A stretch of DNA of 64,000 nt from Rubellicoccus peritrichatus (GTDB lineage: Bacteria > Verrucomicrobiota > Verrucomicrobiia > Opitutales > Cerasicoccaceae). The DNA lies in NCBI RefSeq assembly GCF_033100135.1, contig NZ_CP136920.1:2971001-3035000 (forward strand), read 5' to 3'. Of the stretch, positions 1 to 9,202 are shown in pieces; the stretch's first letter is position 1, and each line of letters opens with the position of its first letter. The notes under the pieces were generated by a model. That model ran no database searches and had not been told where the DNA came from. It worked only from the letters and a program-made list of their open reading frames with translations. The position numbers were made by a program, and so were the translations under genes.

Positions 1-1422
1 CGTCCAGAGATTGTTCAAGAGGACATGTAGTTTATTACCCTCCACAAAAGCCTGAGTTTGAATATCCGGTGATCCTGATTCGACAAGCACACGACGTCCA
101 TTGAGATCGCGAAAGAATTCATAGAAATCGAGGTTGCGTGACGGTACCCACTGAGACTTGTCTTCGAAGTTGTAAGGGGTGTAGAGCGATGCATAGTATT
201 TGGGATCCCAACTGAACGATTCCAGAAGCATAAAGGGAACCGCTTTTTGGACAGTATGCGGATGGTCCATAAAGTTCATCGTGCTTGCCAGCATGCTGCT
301 TACGCCGTTGAAGTTCATGATCGATCGTTTCTTTACTTCCCAATCGAAACCTTCACCTGGGAAGTATTGTTGTGCAATCTCTTCGGCAATTTCATCGCCT
401 GATTTACCATGATTTCCAGTGACGTAACCACCATGTTCACTGATTACGATAGGGACTTCTTTTCCGTGTTCGATAACCGTGTAGTTCTGCACGAGATCGA
501 GAACACCTTCCATTGGAAGGCCGGTTTGAATCCTACCGTTGAACTCACCATCTTCAAAATTAAGGTAGTCGTAGACATGGAATGAGTAGAAATCCAAACT
601 GGCATCCGTGTTATCAATGAATTTTTTCAGTCCATTCCATGCGCGGTAATTATGGTCATACATATAAGAAACAGACATGCACAAACCGCCGACTTCCACA
701 TCTGGAACTTGTTCATCGAAGGCTTCGTTTAATTGCATATGCCAGTCCGCAAGCTGCTGATCTCCAGCGTATGACCAGTGTGGTTCATTTACCGGCTCAT
801 AATAAGCCGGGCGGCTGAAGTCGTTGTAGTTGTTCTGAAAAACAGCGACGGCAAGTTCAACAGCTGCATCGATATTCTCGGGAAGATGATGAGCATGGTG
901 AGCTTTTTTGGCTTCTTCACTCATGTGTTCACCCATGAATTTGGGATAAGCTTGCTGGTGTCCATGTGTGGCTACATTAAGGTTATCACCAAAGTCACGA
1001 CGCATTCTCTCGCTGGGTTGAGTGCTACGTTTTGCCAAGTCAGCTTTGAGTTTTTCGATGTTGGCGTAACCCGGGCGATTCGGATCTTCTTCCACCAGTT
1101 TGTTCCAATGCGTGACACTTTGCACGGGACCAAGACTCCGTCCAAAACTAATGTTCAACTCATTGACAAGGTAATCATAAAGTTCCGGGTCTTTGACTTT
1201 ATTGTCAAAGTTGGTTCCACTATCGCTGATTGCAAAATAACGCTTACGTTCCAAGTCTGAAATGCCTTGAATTTCGCGTGTGATGTGTGGATCGACTGTA
1301 ATGCTGACGGTATCAGTTTTTGATTCTGTAAGCGAGGTACATCCGGCTGGTCCGAATCCAATCACGAAAAGAGTAAGACCGGTGGTAATAACTCCGAGGG
1401 GGCTTTTCTTTATTCGTTTCAT
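1..1422 (-). CDS. GH86 beta-agarase/beta-porphyranase (3' end outside window)
   Basis: The first 474 codons are visible; the C-terminus lies beyond base 1. Translation from ATG at 1422 gives a hydrophobic N-terminus ending in a PAGC lipobox-like site near residue 28, so it is probably a lipoprotein or otherwise exported. The fold resembles a TIM-barrel glycosidase. The segment YEPVNEPHW places a likely acid/base Glu near residue 213, and ISEHGGY places a likely nucleophile near residue 329. The spacing and motifs fit GH86, a family that cuts agarose or porphyran internally. It is the last visible gene of the minus-strand operon, 25 bases after the GH2 gene. Choosing between agarase and porphyranase is not possible from sequence alone. 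No clear Shine-Dalgarno site precedes the start. Confidence 0.75.
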   Translation of the reverse strand, partial: MKRIKKSPLGVITTGLTLFVIGFGPAGCTSLTESKTDTVSITVDPHITREIQGISDLERKRYFAISDSGTNFDNKVKDPELYDYLVNELNISFGRSLGPVQSVTHWNKLVEEDPNRPGYANIEKLKADLAKRSTQPSERMRRDFGDNLNVATHGHQQAYPKFMGEHMSEEAKKAHHAHHLPENIDAAVELAVAVFQNNYNDFSRPAYYEPVNEPHWSYAGDQQLADWHMQLNEAFDEQVPDVEVGGLCMSVSYMYDHNYRAWNGLKKFIDNTDASLDFYSFHVYDYLNFEDGEFNGRIQTGLPMEGVLDLVQNYTVIEHGKEVPIVISEHGGYVTGNHGKSGDEIAEEIAQQYFPGEGFDWEVKKRSIMNFNGVSSMLASTMNFMDHPHTVQKAVPFMLLESFSWDPKYYASLYTPYNFEDKSQWVPSRNLDFYEFFRDLNGRRVLVESGSPDIQTQAFVEGNKLHVLLNNLWT

Positions 1423-1447
1423 ATATATGGTAATGTCAGTTCCGGGG

Positions 1448-3907
1448 TTAGATTTGCGAAATATTTAGTGATGTTGTTTCTAAATTTTCACTGGAGGCTG
1501 ATACTTTCAATGTGTCTGGAGATTTTCCGGCCTGCAGAATCATGAGACAGCGTCCGTTTTCCGTCACACATTTGTCTGATTTATAATCCTGTATGCTGTC
1601 GCATGCGCCATTGTCTATGCCTATGTTTGTGGCATCTCCATCGACTTGGAAATGAACTTCCATTTCCGTGTGGCTTACTGGCAGACCCGCTGCATCCACT
1701 AATTGTGCAACACAGTGCACGACATCGCTTGTGTCAGCGTGAATACTGTTGCGATCCACTTCTAATCTAACCGCACTTGGTTGGCTCGCTGTGCGAAGGT
1801 CATCGTTGATCTTTTCATTGATTGCGACAGCTTTTAGTGATCCCGCTTCAAAAGGCACAACCCAGCGGAAGATGCGATCTTCATTGTCACTTATACTGTG
1901 TATGCCAAGGGATTTCTCGTTGAGAAAGAGTTCTACTGATTCACAGTTTGAGTAAACTTCGACATAGATTTCTTCGCCTTCTGTGTAGTTCCAGTTTTCC
2001 CGGAGGTCGGGCCATCCCCAATAGGTCTCACGCTTGTTTTCAGGGTTTTCTGAAATAACGCCATCCTTCACAATATAGTTAGACTTGGCCAAGGGCATCG
2101 TTGTGACCTTTACCATCTTCTCATCATTCCAGAGTGATCTAAAGTAATGATAGTTTGGCTTGGCAAATCCTGCTAAATCAATGACGCCACTGTGGTTTGC
2201 TTTGACTGGCCATTTTCTAGATTCGCCGAGATAGCAGACACCAGTCCACAGGAATATTCCTGCAATGTATTCATGCTCAAGGACTGGTTTCCATTCGCTC
2301 CATTGGGCCCAGTTCTCGGAGCCAAAAATCATGTGTTTAGAATTACGTTCGCGGCAGTATTCGTAAACGCTCTGCCGATAACTGTAGCCATCGATGTCCA
2401 GGGCATCAGCATAACCGGAAAATTGTGACACAGTTGGGATGACCATGTTTGCGGTTACGGGACGTGTAGTATCCAGCTCCCGTACTCTTGTTGCAAGGCG
2501 TGCGGCAGTCTCCGCCAGGATGTGTTCGCCATGATCTGTTTCATTGAAGATACGTCTGCGCTTGGCATCATCGTAAGGAGGTTCGTGCAGGTAGTAGTCA
2601 GCTTCTTCATCATCTTCCCAATAGCCGGTTGCTGCTTCGTAGCCAGGATAAGTCCATTCTATTTCGTTACCAATGCTCCACATGACAATCGAAGGATGGT
2701 TGCGATCGCGTAGCACCATGGCCTGGATATCACGGTCAGACCACTCGGAGAAGTATCTTGTGTAGCCTTTGGTCTCTTCGTCCTCAGCCTGCTGATTGTA
2801 ATTGTGGCGTTTATCCTTTGGGTTGTCCCATTCATCGAACGCTTCATCCTGGACGAGAAAGCCCATGCGATCGCAGAGATCGAGAAATTCCTCAGAGGGC
2901 GGGTTATGTGCTGTGCGGATTGCGTTACAGCCCATTTCCTGTAATAAGCGTAAGCGTCTCTCCCAGACACCAATTGGCACAGCAGCACCTACGCATCCAC
3001 CTTCGTGATGCAGGCAAACTCCTTTGAACACAGTGCGTATGCCGTTAAGGAAAAATCCTTTATCCACATCATAGCGAATATGGCGTATGCCGAATACCGA
3101 ATCACTTTTTTCTAGTGTTGTACCATTGCTGCTGATTTCGGTGCGGGCGGTATAGAGGTTGGGCGACTGAGTATTCCATAGCTGTGGTTGATCAATTTGG
3201 ATGGTTTGTTCAAATTCTTGTGTCTGGTCGGCAGGGAGATTTACCTGAGTTTCAATTGTTCCAGCTTCATTTCCATTCGAATCAGTGAGGCTTACTTTTA
3301 CTATAACATCACGGTCTTCTGCTTCTTTGTTCGACAGAGTTGTTTTGACGGAAACTTCTGCTCGTTCTGCGGTTGCAATCGGAGTGGTGATGAAGGTTCC
3401 CCATTGCGGAATGTGTACTTTGGGAACTGTGACTAGACGGACATTGCGGTAGATCCCTGAGCCTGGATACCAGCGGCAGTCGAGGTAAGCACTGCGATCC
3501 ACTTTGACTGCGATGACATTATCCTGATTACCGTAATTAAGATGAGCTGTCAAATCATAGCTAAAAGGGACATAACCATAAGGACGCATGCCAAGGTAAT
3601 GTCCATTGATCCAAACCTCTGCGTTGTTGTAGATACCATCAAACTCAATACGGGTAATTTGATCGCTTGCGCTGTCAGGCATTTTGAAATGTTTGCGGTA
3701 CCAACCAATACCCCCGGGAAGGAAGGCAGTGGATCCACCTGCGTCTTCCTGGGTAAAAGACTGCTCTGCGCTCCAATCGTGCGGTACATTCAGTTGTCTC
3801 CAGCTGCTGTCGTCCTGGTCTGTCTTAAATGCCTCAGGGATGTCTCCTAGATGGAATAGCCAGTCTGCGTTAAAATTGAATGTGTCTTGTGACGATTTTT
3901 TATGCAT
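1448..3907 (-). CDS. GH2 family beta-galactosidase-like glycosidase
   Basis: This 819-residue protein has the usual GH2 order: N-terminal jelly-roll sugar-binding domain (about 10-170), Ig-like domain (about 175-280), TIM barrel (about 285-590) and C-terminal Ig-like domains. The acid/base Glu is in WSIGNEIEW (about residue 415) and the nucleophile Glu in GSENW (about residue 531). No signal peptide is visible (it begins MHKKSSQD), so it likely works in the cytoplasm on imported oligosaccharides, removing terminal beta-galactose or a derivative. It lies 11 bases after the GH16 gene and 25 before GH86, consistent with one transcript. Family membership is clear; substrate is inferred from the neighbouring GH86, GH16 and sulfatases. 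Confidence 0.88.
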   Translation of the reverse strand: MHKKSSQDTFNFNADWLFHLGDIPEAFKTDQDDSSWRQLNVPHDWSAEQSFTQEDAGGSTAFLPGGIGWYRKHFKMPDSASDQITRIEFDGIYNNAEVWINGHYLGMRPYGYVPFSYDLTAHLNYGNQDNVIAVKVDRSAYLDCRWYPGSGIYRNVRLVTVPKVHIPQWGTFITTPIATAERAEVSVKTTLSNKEAEDRDVIVKVSLTDSNGNEAGTIETQVNLPADQTQEFEQTIQIDQPQLWNTQSPNLYTARTEISSNGTTLEKSDSVFGIRHIRYDVDKGFFLNGIRTVFKGVCLHHEGGCVGAAVPIGVWERRLRLLQEMGCNAIRTAHNPPSEEFLDLCDRMGFLVQDEAFDEWDNPKDKRHNYNQQAEDEETKGYTRYFSEWSDRDIQAMVLRDRNHPSIVMWSIGNEIEWTYPGYEAATGYWEDDEEADYYLHEPPYDDAKRRRIFNETDHGEHILAETAARLATRVRELDTTRPVTANMVIPTVSQFSGYADALDIDGYSYRQSVYEYCRERNSKHMIFGSENWAQWSEWKPVLEHEYIAGIFLWTGVCYLGESRKWPVKANHSGVIDLAGFAKPNYHYFRSLWNDEKMVKVTTMPLAKSNYIVKDGVISENPENKRETYWGWPDLRENWNYTEGEEIYVEVYSNCESVELFLNEKSLGIHSISDNEDRIFRWVVPFEAGSLKAVAINEKINDDLRTASQPSAVRLEVDRNSIHADTSDVVHCVAQLVDAAGLPVSHTEMEVHFQVDGDATNIGIDNGACDSIQDYKSDKCVTENGRCLMILQAGKSPDTLKVSASSENLETTSLNISQI

Positions 3908-3918
3908 TTCAGTTAATA

Positions 3919-5511
3919 TTAATCAGTGTCTTTCAAAGGATCTATTGAGCGAACGTAGCGAGTTATTGCAGTTGGACTACTTGACTCTTTTATCTCATAT
4001 CGAAACTCCCAGTCACCTTCCGTTTCGGTGTTTTTCCATGACCTCACATAGTCCACTTCAAAAATGGAAGGTAGGTGGCTGTCTTCAGGAATCCCGAGCC
4101 AGTCGAACATTGTTTCAGAATCGAAAATCATTCTTTGCGGTCCGTGCCACACGCTGTTGTCTACTTTCCTGACTAGTACGCCATCGACATAGTAGTTAAT
4201 GACTTCGGGTGTCCATTCGAGCCCGAATACCCAGAAGCGATCAATCAATCGTTCGGGGGTTTTCCATGTTCCTCCAAGGCTAAAGTGCTTTGGATTATCT
4301 CTCGTTTTGAAATTGTGGAGATTCATATTGTAACTGTACTCTTTGTCGACGGCTTTGCCGCCGATTTCAAAGACGTCGATCTCCAGCCTCTGATCGATGT
4401 TCTTCTCACGATCATAGGAGGATCCGGTGAACCACCATGCGCTTGAGCCAGCAGATGCCATTGGCTTTGCTCGGATTTCGAAGTATCCATAGTTCACTGG
4501 TGTTTTTCCCACGACTGAAGCGCTGACCCAATCTTTGTAGATGGTGCCGCTATTATAAAAATCTTCTTCAGGAAGAGACGGGTCCTTGCTCATTGCCAGT
4601 TGCAGCATGCCATCGTGAACGCGAACATTGCGGGCAAGGAAACGTGCCGGTGCCCGGCCATACCAATATGGATTATGATCCCACCATTTTTTCGTATCAA
4701 GTTTGCCTTCGTTAAACTCGTCCCACAGTGGGTCGAATCTTTCCCAGTCGCCTTCGTTGTCCTGGTCAGACAAGGGGTAATCATTGTTAATACGCTCTGG
4801 AAGAGGCTTAGGAAGAGGTCCTTTGAATGTCCAGTCTCCTGAGGGGATTGGTTCGATATCCCATTTCTCTTGAAGATATGTCAGGACAGCATCGATCTGT
4901 TCGTAGACGAGGAAGCTATGATCATAAATGAGTACTTCCGATATGTCGCCATGCAGTCTTTCATTATTGTTACTTTGATTGGCAGCTATGGTAATCGGGG
5001 CCTGGATCGTATTACTGAGAATGTCATATTCAATTCGAGGTTCTGCCGCATTTGAATTTTTTCCTGTCCCAATATGAAAAGCAGGAGCTTTGGTATCTTT
5101 GGGGTTATTTTGATCGACAGAAGAGATCAAGCGCTGCCATCCAACATCAGAGACTTGATCTTCATTTCGTTGAAATACAACAAAGATACTATAGCCACGT
5201 GAGTTATCATTGTTTAAAGGAGAAAGCTCCAGCCACTCTTTACCGGAAAACCGAATTGTAGGCTCATCATTGAACCCATCTGCGATCCATTCAGGCCGTT
5301 CAGGAGACGTTACAATTGCATCGTTCCCCGAACCAGACACGTCACGCCAGACCTTTACCTTACCATCATCATCAAATTCTATTGACTGATCATTGGAAGC
5401 GTCGAGTTCGAGAATGAGCCCTTTTTGCGGTGGGGCGAGTGCTTCGTTGGCCATGGCATTGCTGATGAATAGGAGAGAGAGGTATAGGGCATAAACAAAT
5501 TTTAAGTTCAT
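3919..5511 (-). CDS. Secreted LamG-GH16 endo-galactanase (agarase/porphyranase type)
   Basis: A 530-residue protein with signal peptide (cleavage near residue 21, after ANA/MAN). Residues about 30-225 form a LamG-like beta-sandwich with an LxLD...VxVWxDxSG start, of the kind often attached to surface enzymes in Verrucomicrobiota. Residues about 255-510 are a GH16 catalytic domain with the signature EIDVFE: nucleophile E377, D379 and acid/base E382. This ExDxxE spacing is that of agarases, porphyranases and carrageenases. Together with GH86 and GH2 the likely substrate is agar or porphyran. It sits between a sulfatase (145 bases upstream) and GH2 (11 bases downstream). The exact GH16 subfamily cannot be fixed by eye. 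Confidence 0.85.
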   Translation of the reverse strand: MNLKFVYALYLSLLFISNAMANEALAPPQKGLILELDASNDQSIEFDDDGKVKVWRDVSGSGNDAIVTSPERPEWIADGFNDEPTIRFSGKEWLELSPLNNDNSRGYSIFVVFQRNEDQVSDVGWQRLISSVDQNNPKDTKAPAFHIGTGKNSNAAEPRIEYDILSNTIQAPITIAANQSNNNERLHGDISEVLIYDHSFLVYEQIDAVLTYLQEKWDIEPIPSGDWTFKGPLPKPLPERINNDYPLSDQDNEGDWERFDPLWDEFNEGKLDTKKWWDHNPYWYGRAPARFLARNVRVHDGMLQLAMSKDPSLPEEDFYNSGTIYKDWVSASVVGKTPVNYGYFEIRAKPMASAGSSAWWFTGSSYDREKNIDQRLEIDVFEIGGKAVDKEYSYNMNLHNFKTRDNPKHFSLGGTWKTPERLIDRFWVFGLEWTPEVINYYVDGVLVRKVDNSVWHGPQRMIFDSETMFDWLGIPEDSHLPSIFEVDYVRSWKNTETEGDWEFRYEIKESSSPTAITRYVRSIDPLKDTD

Positions 5512-5559
5512 CGTCTTCTTGGATTGAGTTAAAGTTTGCAGGCATATGGATGCGGAGCA

Positions 5560-5591
5560 GATCTTGATCTACTTATTAGCGTATCAAGATC
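5560..5591. repeat. Intercistronic inverted repeat between sulfatase and GH16 genes
   Basis: GATCTTGAT (5560-5568) and its exact reverse complement (5583-5591) are separated by 14 bases, inside the only sizeable gap (5512-5656) of the minus-strand operon. There is no U-tract, so it is more likely an mRNA-processing or stabilising hairpin, or an operator, than a terminator. The gap could also hold an internal promoter for GH16-GH2-GH86. These roles are inferences. Confidence 0.4.
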
Positions 5592-5656
5592 ACTAAATGT
5601 TCCATAATTGGTAATGTCATATATGTGCCCTGAATTGCATATAATTTTCTCCAGGC

Positions 5657-7327
5657 TTAGTTGTTGCGGTAGGCCGTCCGATGCCACTTGTGATCAGTAA
5701 CAATTGTCGATGGAGGTGCTTCGACGTCGCCTTTGGCTTCAGTGACGAGTTGTTGACACTGTAGCCGCATTTCGGCCAGTACTTTGGCATATGCCGGGTC
5801 GTTGACGAGGTTTTCAACTTCGTAAGGATCGCTTGAAATGTGATAGAGTTCTTCGTAAACTGGAGCTTCTCCTTTTATTGAAGCGGTAAGGCTTGCGTTA
5901 TAATTCTCCCGCATTTCCGGACTCACTTGGTAGAACTTATCTTTGGGAGTGCGCGCCCTTAGATCGAGGTTGTCGTTTTTGAAATAACGGATGTAACGGA
6001 ACTCATCAGAGCGGACGGTTTCGCAGCGTGGATTACCAAAAATATTGGACCAGAGGTTTTCGCCAAAGGCGTATTGGCGCCACTCTTGACTATCGTCACG
6101 CAAGAGTGGGTTGATGTCTGAGCCTTGCATTGTATTGGGGACTTCTATACCTGCGAGGCTTAGAATCGTCGGTGCAACATCGACTGATAAAACCAACTGC
6201 CTCATCCGTTTGCCTTGCTGCTCATCTGCCAGGCGTGGGTCATACATCACGAAGGGAACTTTCAAGCAGGTTTCATAGCATAATGATTTACCGCCGAGAC
6301 CATGTTCGCCATTGAAGATGCCGTGGTCCGAGGTTATAATGATCACAGTATTGTCAGCAATGCCGAGATCCTCGAGTTGCTGGCGCAGTTTACCGATCAT
6401 GCGGTCGATACCGGTGATGGCTTGATACTCGCGTACATTTCGTTCACGAACCCCTTCAGGTTTATCAACATAGTTGTAACCATTTTGGCGCAGTTGCGTC
6501 AGCAAAACATCCGCGGGTAACTTGGGTTTTTTAATATCCTCACGTGCGATGTAAGTCGGAGGTAATGGCAAGCTATCCTTTTGATCCCGATATGCGGTTT
6601 TATAGAGTTCGTCATCACTTTCGCGCATCTCCATTCTTTCCATGCTGAAGCCATGGGGTAGATTCAATGCGATTGATAGGCAGAAAGGTTGGCCATCAGG
6701 ACGGCGTTCAAGGAATTGAACTGCATTATCGATAAAAGCCTCGTTCGATTCCGGATCAAGAAAGGCGAGGACACTTTCAGTCATTACTTCCGCTTGCGTA
6801 TCGACCTTGGCATTGTCAAAGATCTCGTGCTTATCTTTTGGATAAAAGCCGATGTGGTGGTGCCCGGCATACCAATAGTCGAAACTATCTTCCATCAGGC
6901 CAGTGAAGTAGCCTTTTTCACCAATCGGCAAGTGGTTCTTTCCAACATAACCAGTGAAGTAACCATTCTCACGTAGTAAGACCGGATAGGACTTTGCCCA
7001 GGCTTCCGGTGACATGGACGTTCCGGAGTTGAAGTTGATGCCGTGTTTGCGTTCATACTGACCAAGCATGTAGCAGGCTCGGCTTGGAGTGCATATTGCC
7101 GAAGTGACAAAGGCTTGTTCGAAGACATGTCCATCGGCTGCGAGTCGATCCAGGTTCGGCGTCCGGACAATTTCATTTCCCATGAACCCCACTGTATCCG
7201 CACGTTGATCATCCGTGAGGATAAAAATGATGTTCGGTTTGTCGGTGGGGATCGTTTGTTCCTGCTTCATTGCATACAGTCCGTTTGCCAGAACTATCGT
7301 GCAGTATAAAATTACAAATGTCTTCAT
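5657..7327 (-). CDS. S1 family formylglycine sulfatase
   Basis: This 556-residue protein has an N-terminal signal sequence (cleavage near residue 19) and the alkaline-phosphatase-like sulfatase fold. The metal-binding start NIIFILTDDQRAD is followed by the formylglycine motif CTPSR; Cys79 is the residue to be converted. A later ITSDHG motif supplies more metal ligands, and the C-terminus has the conserved YELYHISSDPYE-type stretch. It should hydrolyse a sulfate ester on the galactan or its oligosaccharides in the periplasm or outside. It lies 15 bases after the next sulfatase gene in the operon. It resembles the choline-sulfatase/iduronate-sulfatase side of S1, but the subfamily and sulfate position cannot be called. 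No maturing enzyme (anSME or FGE) is in the window. Confidence 0.9.
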   Translation of the reverse strand: MKTFVILYCTIVLANGLYAMKQEQTIPTDKPNIIFILTDDQRADTVGFMGNEIVRTPNLDRLAADGHVFEQAFVTSAICTPSRACYMLGQYERKHGINFNSGTSMSPEAWAKSYPVLLRENGYFTGYVGKNHLPIGEKGYFTGLMEDSFDYWYAGHHHIGFYPKDKHEIFDNAKVDTQAEVMTESVLAFLDPESNEAFIDNAVQFLERRPDGQPFCLSIALNLPHGFSMERMEMRESDDELYKTAYRDQKDSLPLPPTYIAREDIKKPKLPADVLLTQLRQNGYNYVDKPEGVRERNVREYQAITGIDRMIGKLRQQLEDLGIADNTVIIITSDHGIFNGEHGLGGKSLCYETCLKVPFVMYDPRLADEQQGKRMRQLVLSVDVAPTILSLAGIEVPNTMQGSDINPLLRDDSQEWRQYAFGENLWSNIFGNPRCETVRSDEFRYIRYFKNDNLDLRARTPKDKFYQVSPEMRENYNASLTASIKGEAPVYEELYHISSDPYEVENLVNDPAYAKVLAEMRLQCQQLVTEAKGDVEAPPSTIVTDHKWHRTAYRNN

Positions 7328-7342
7328 CGCCTGTTGTCAGGA

Positions 7343-9190
7343 TTACGAGCTCCCGGCCTCTACTTTGTTTACGTAGACATAGTAGGCACCCAGTTCTAAA
7401 TCGTCGGCTCCATTAAAGGTCGCGGAGAGTGAATTCAGGCCTTCGGGTAAGTCCATTTCGATAATGGTGGAACTTGCTTGAAGGTCAACTGGCACGACTT
7501 GTGTTTGATCTCCTACTTGAAGGGTTGCGGTATCGATTGCCAGAGCGGTTCCGTCTTTATACCAATTGCGATACCAGGGGTCGGTTTCTACTTCATTCCA
7601 CTCAATGTCGTTCCCTTCGAAACCATGGCCTGTTTCGTAGTCAGCTTCCCTTGGCCAGCGTCGAAGTTCGAAGCGATAGCGGCCACTGTCTTTGACGTCG
7701 ATCTCCCAATAGCCGATCATGGGAACGCCTTCGCGAATTTGTCCCTGATGCCATGGCACATCATCCTGGGCTTCAGGATAGCGCCAATCCATGCAGTTAA
7801 GGCGTACTTCACCAGGTCCGTCTTTGGCTCCAAGTGGGAAGGGGATCGGATCATCAGCATCAAGATATACCAGATCCCACCAGTCCTCATAATCTTTGCG
7901 CAATTTCTCAACGACCTCCGGATGATCATTGGAAACATCATGCCTTTGGCCCTTGTCGGTAGACATGTCATAGAGTTCTTTTCCTTCGATTAGGCGCCAG
8001 CGATTTGTCATGACACAGCTTTGACGCCATTTGATGGGTGTAAGGACGCGTTGCGATTCGGTTATCACAGATCGCTCACCCCAATCTGCATCCGGATCTT
8101 TGAGTAATGGTTCAAGGCTTTTGCCATGAAAGTCCATGTTGTCGGTCAGCTCGATATCGCACAGATCAAGTAGAGTGGGCATCATATCGATGTGCGCACT
8201 TAGCTCGGATACATCATGACCGCCACCAATATCACCTTTCGGCCATCGAATGTAAACGGGCACACGATGTCCGCCATCGTAGGCACTGCCTTTGCCTCCA
8301 CGCAGACCAGCATTAAAGCCGTCACGCGGGAACCCTTCCTTGTCCGTCAGCGAGCAACTGGACCCGTTATCAGTCATGAAGATGAGGATAGTGTTTTCTT
8401 CGAGTCCCAACTCAGCCAGTCGGGTGCGCAGTCGGGCAAAGTTATCATCGATGTTCGTAATCATTCCATAGAACCGAGCTACGTAATCTTCAATCGAGCC
8501 CTCGTATTCCTCAAAGTATTTGGCTGGAACATTGTAGGGGCCGTGCGGTGCATTGGGGGCGAGATAACAGAAGAACGGTTCGTCCTTGTTTTCTTCAATA
8601 AAGTCAAGTGCCTGATTAAACCAGACGTCCGTGCAATAGCCTTCGAACTGCTTGGGCTCACCATTGACCTCATAGACATCATCGAAGTAATCATTGCCCC
8701 AATGGTCCGGTTGTTGACCAATACCGCCACCTCCATGTGTGATGACTTCCTCAAAACCACGATCCTGTGGACGATAAGGATAATTATCCCCTAAATGCCA
8801 TTTGCCAAAAAGCCCCGTACGATAACCGGCGTTTTTCAATGCTTGCGGAAGCATCAGGGCTTTTTCTCGGACGATGGATCTTCCGCCAATTGTATGCCAG
8901 ACTCCGACACTGCCGGAATGAAGACCCGTTAATAAACCAGCACGAGTCGGTGCGCATGTGGGTCCGACATGGAAGTCGGTCAGGCGCACTGCCTGTTCGT
9001 GAAATGCATCAATGTTTGGGGTCTTGAGAATCGGGTTTCCTTCGCAGCCCAGGTCGCCGTAGCCTTGGTCATCGGTAATGACAATGACGATGTTTGGTTG
9101 CTTGTTTGTCGTAGTCGAATTGGCCATTCCAATATTGAATAATACAAATGTAGTGATGCCGATAAGAAAAGCTGTTCCGGCCGCGGTCAT
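7343..9190 (-). CDS. S1 family formylglycine sulfatase with C-terminal beta-domain
   Basis: A 615-residue exported sulfatase (signal anchor residues about 4-22). Metal-binding TDDQGYGDLG is followed by CAPTR with formylglycine precursor Cys79, then GKWHLGD and MTDNGSS ligand motifs. Residues after about 450 form an additional beta-rich region, longer than a minimal S1 enzyme, with WRYPEAQDD and RFELRRWPRE stretches that suggest a substrate-facing accessory domain. It lies between two other sulfatase genes with gaps of 15 and 12 bases. It should remove sulfate from porphyran/agar-type chains or oligomers; the position (6-O or other) is unknown. ATG at 9190 is preceded by an AAAGAG purine stretch that may serve as ribosome binding site. 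Confidence 0.9.
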   Translation of the reverse strand: MTAAGTAFLIGITTFVLFNIGMANSTTTNKQPNIVIVITDDQGYGDLGCEGNPILKTPNIDAFHEQAVRLTDFHVGPTCAPTRAGLLTGLHSGSVGVWHTIGGRSIVREKALMLPQALKNAGYRTGLFGKWHLGDNYPYRPQDRGFEEVITHGGGGIGQQPDHWGNDYFDDVYEVNGEPKQFEGYCTDVWFNQALDFIEENKDEPFFCYLAPNAPHGPYNVPAKYFEEYEGSIEDYVARFYGMITNIDDNFARLRTRLAELGLEENTILIFMTDNGSSCSLTDKEGFPRDGFNAGLRGGKGSAYDGGHRVPVYIRWPKGDIGGGHDVSELSAHIDMMPTLLDLCDIELTDNMDFHGKSLEPLLKDPDADWGERSVITESQRVLTPIKWRQSCVMTNRWRLIEGKELYDMSTDKGQRHDVSNDHPEVVEKLRKDYEDWWDLVYLDADDPIPFPLGAKDGPGEVRLNCMDWRYPEAQDDVPWHQGQIREGVPMIGYWEIDVKDSGRYRFELRRWPREADYETGHGFEGNDIEWNEVETDPWYRNWYKDGTALAIDTATLQVGDQTQVVPVDLQASSTIIEMDLPEGLNSLSATFNGADDLELGAYYVYVNKVEAGSS

Positions 9191-9202
9191 TCTCTTTTCA
9201 AT

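Noticed and set aside
778-1260. 160-codon plus-strand frame opposite the GH86 gene
   Set aside because: It is antisense to clear catalytic motifs and shows no family features.
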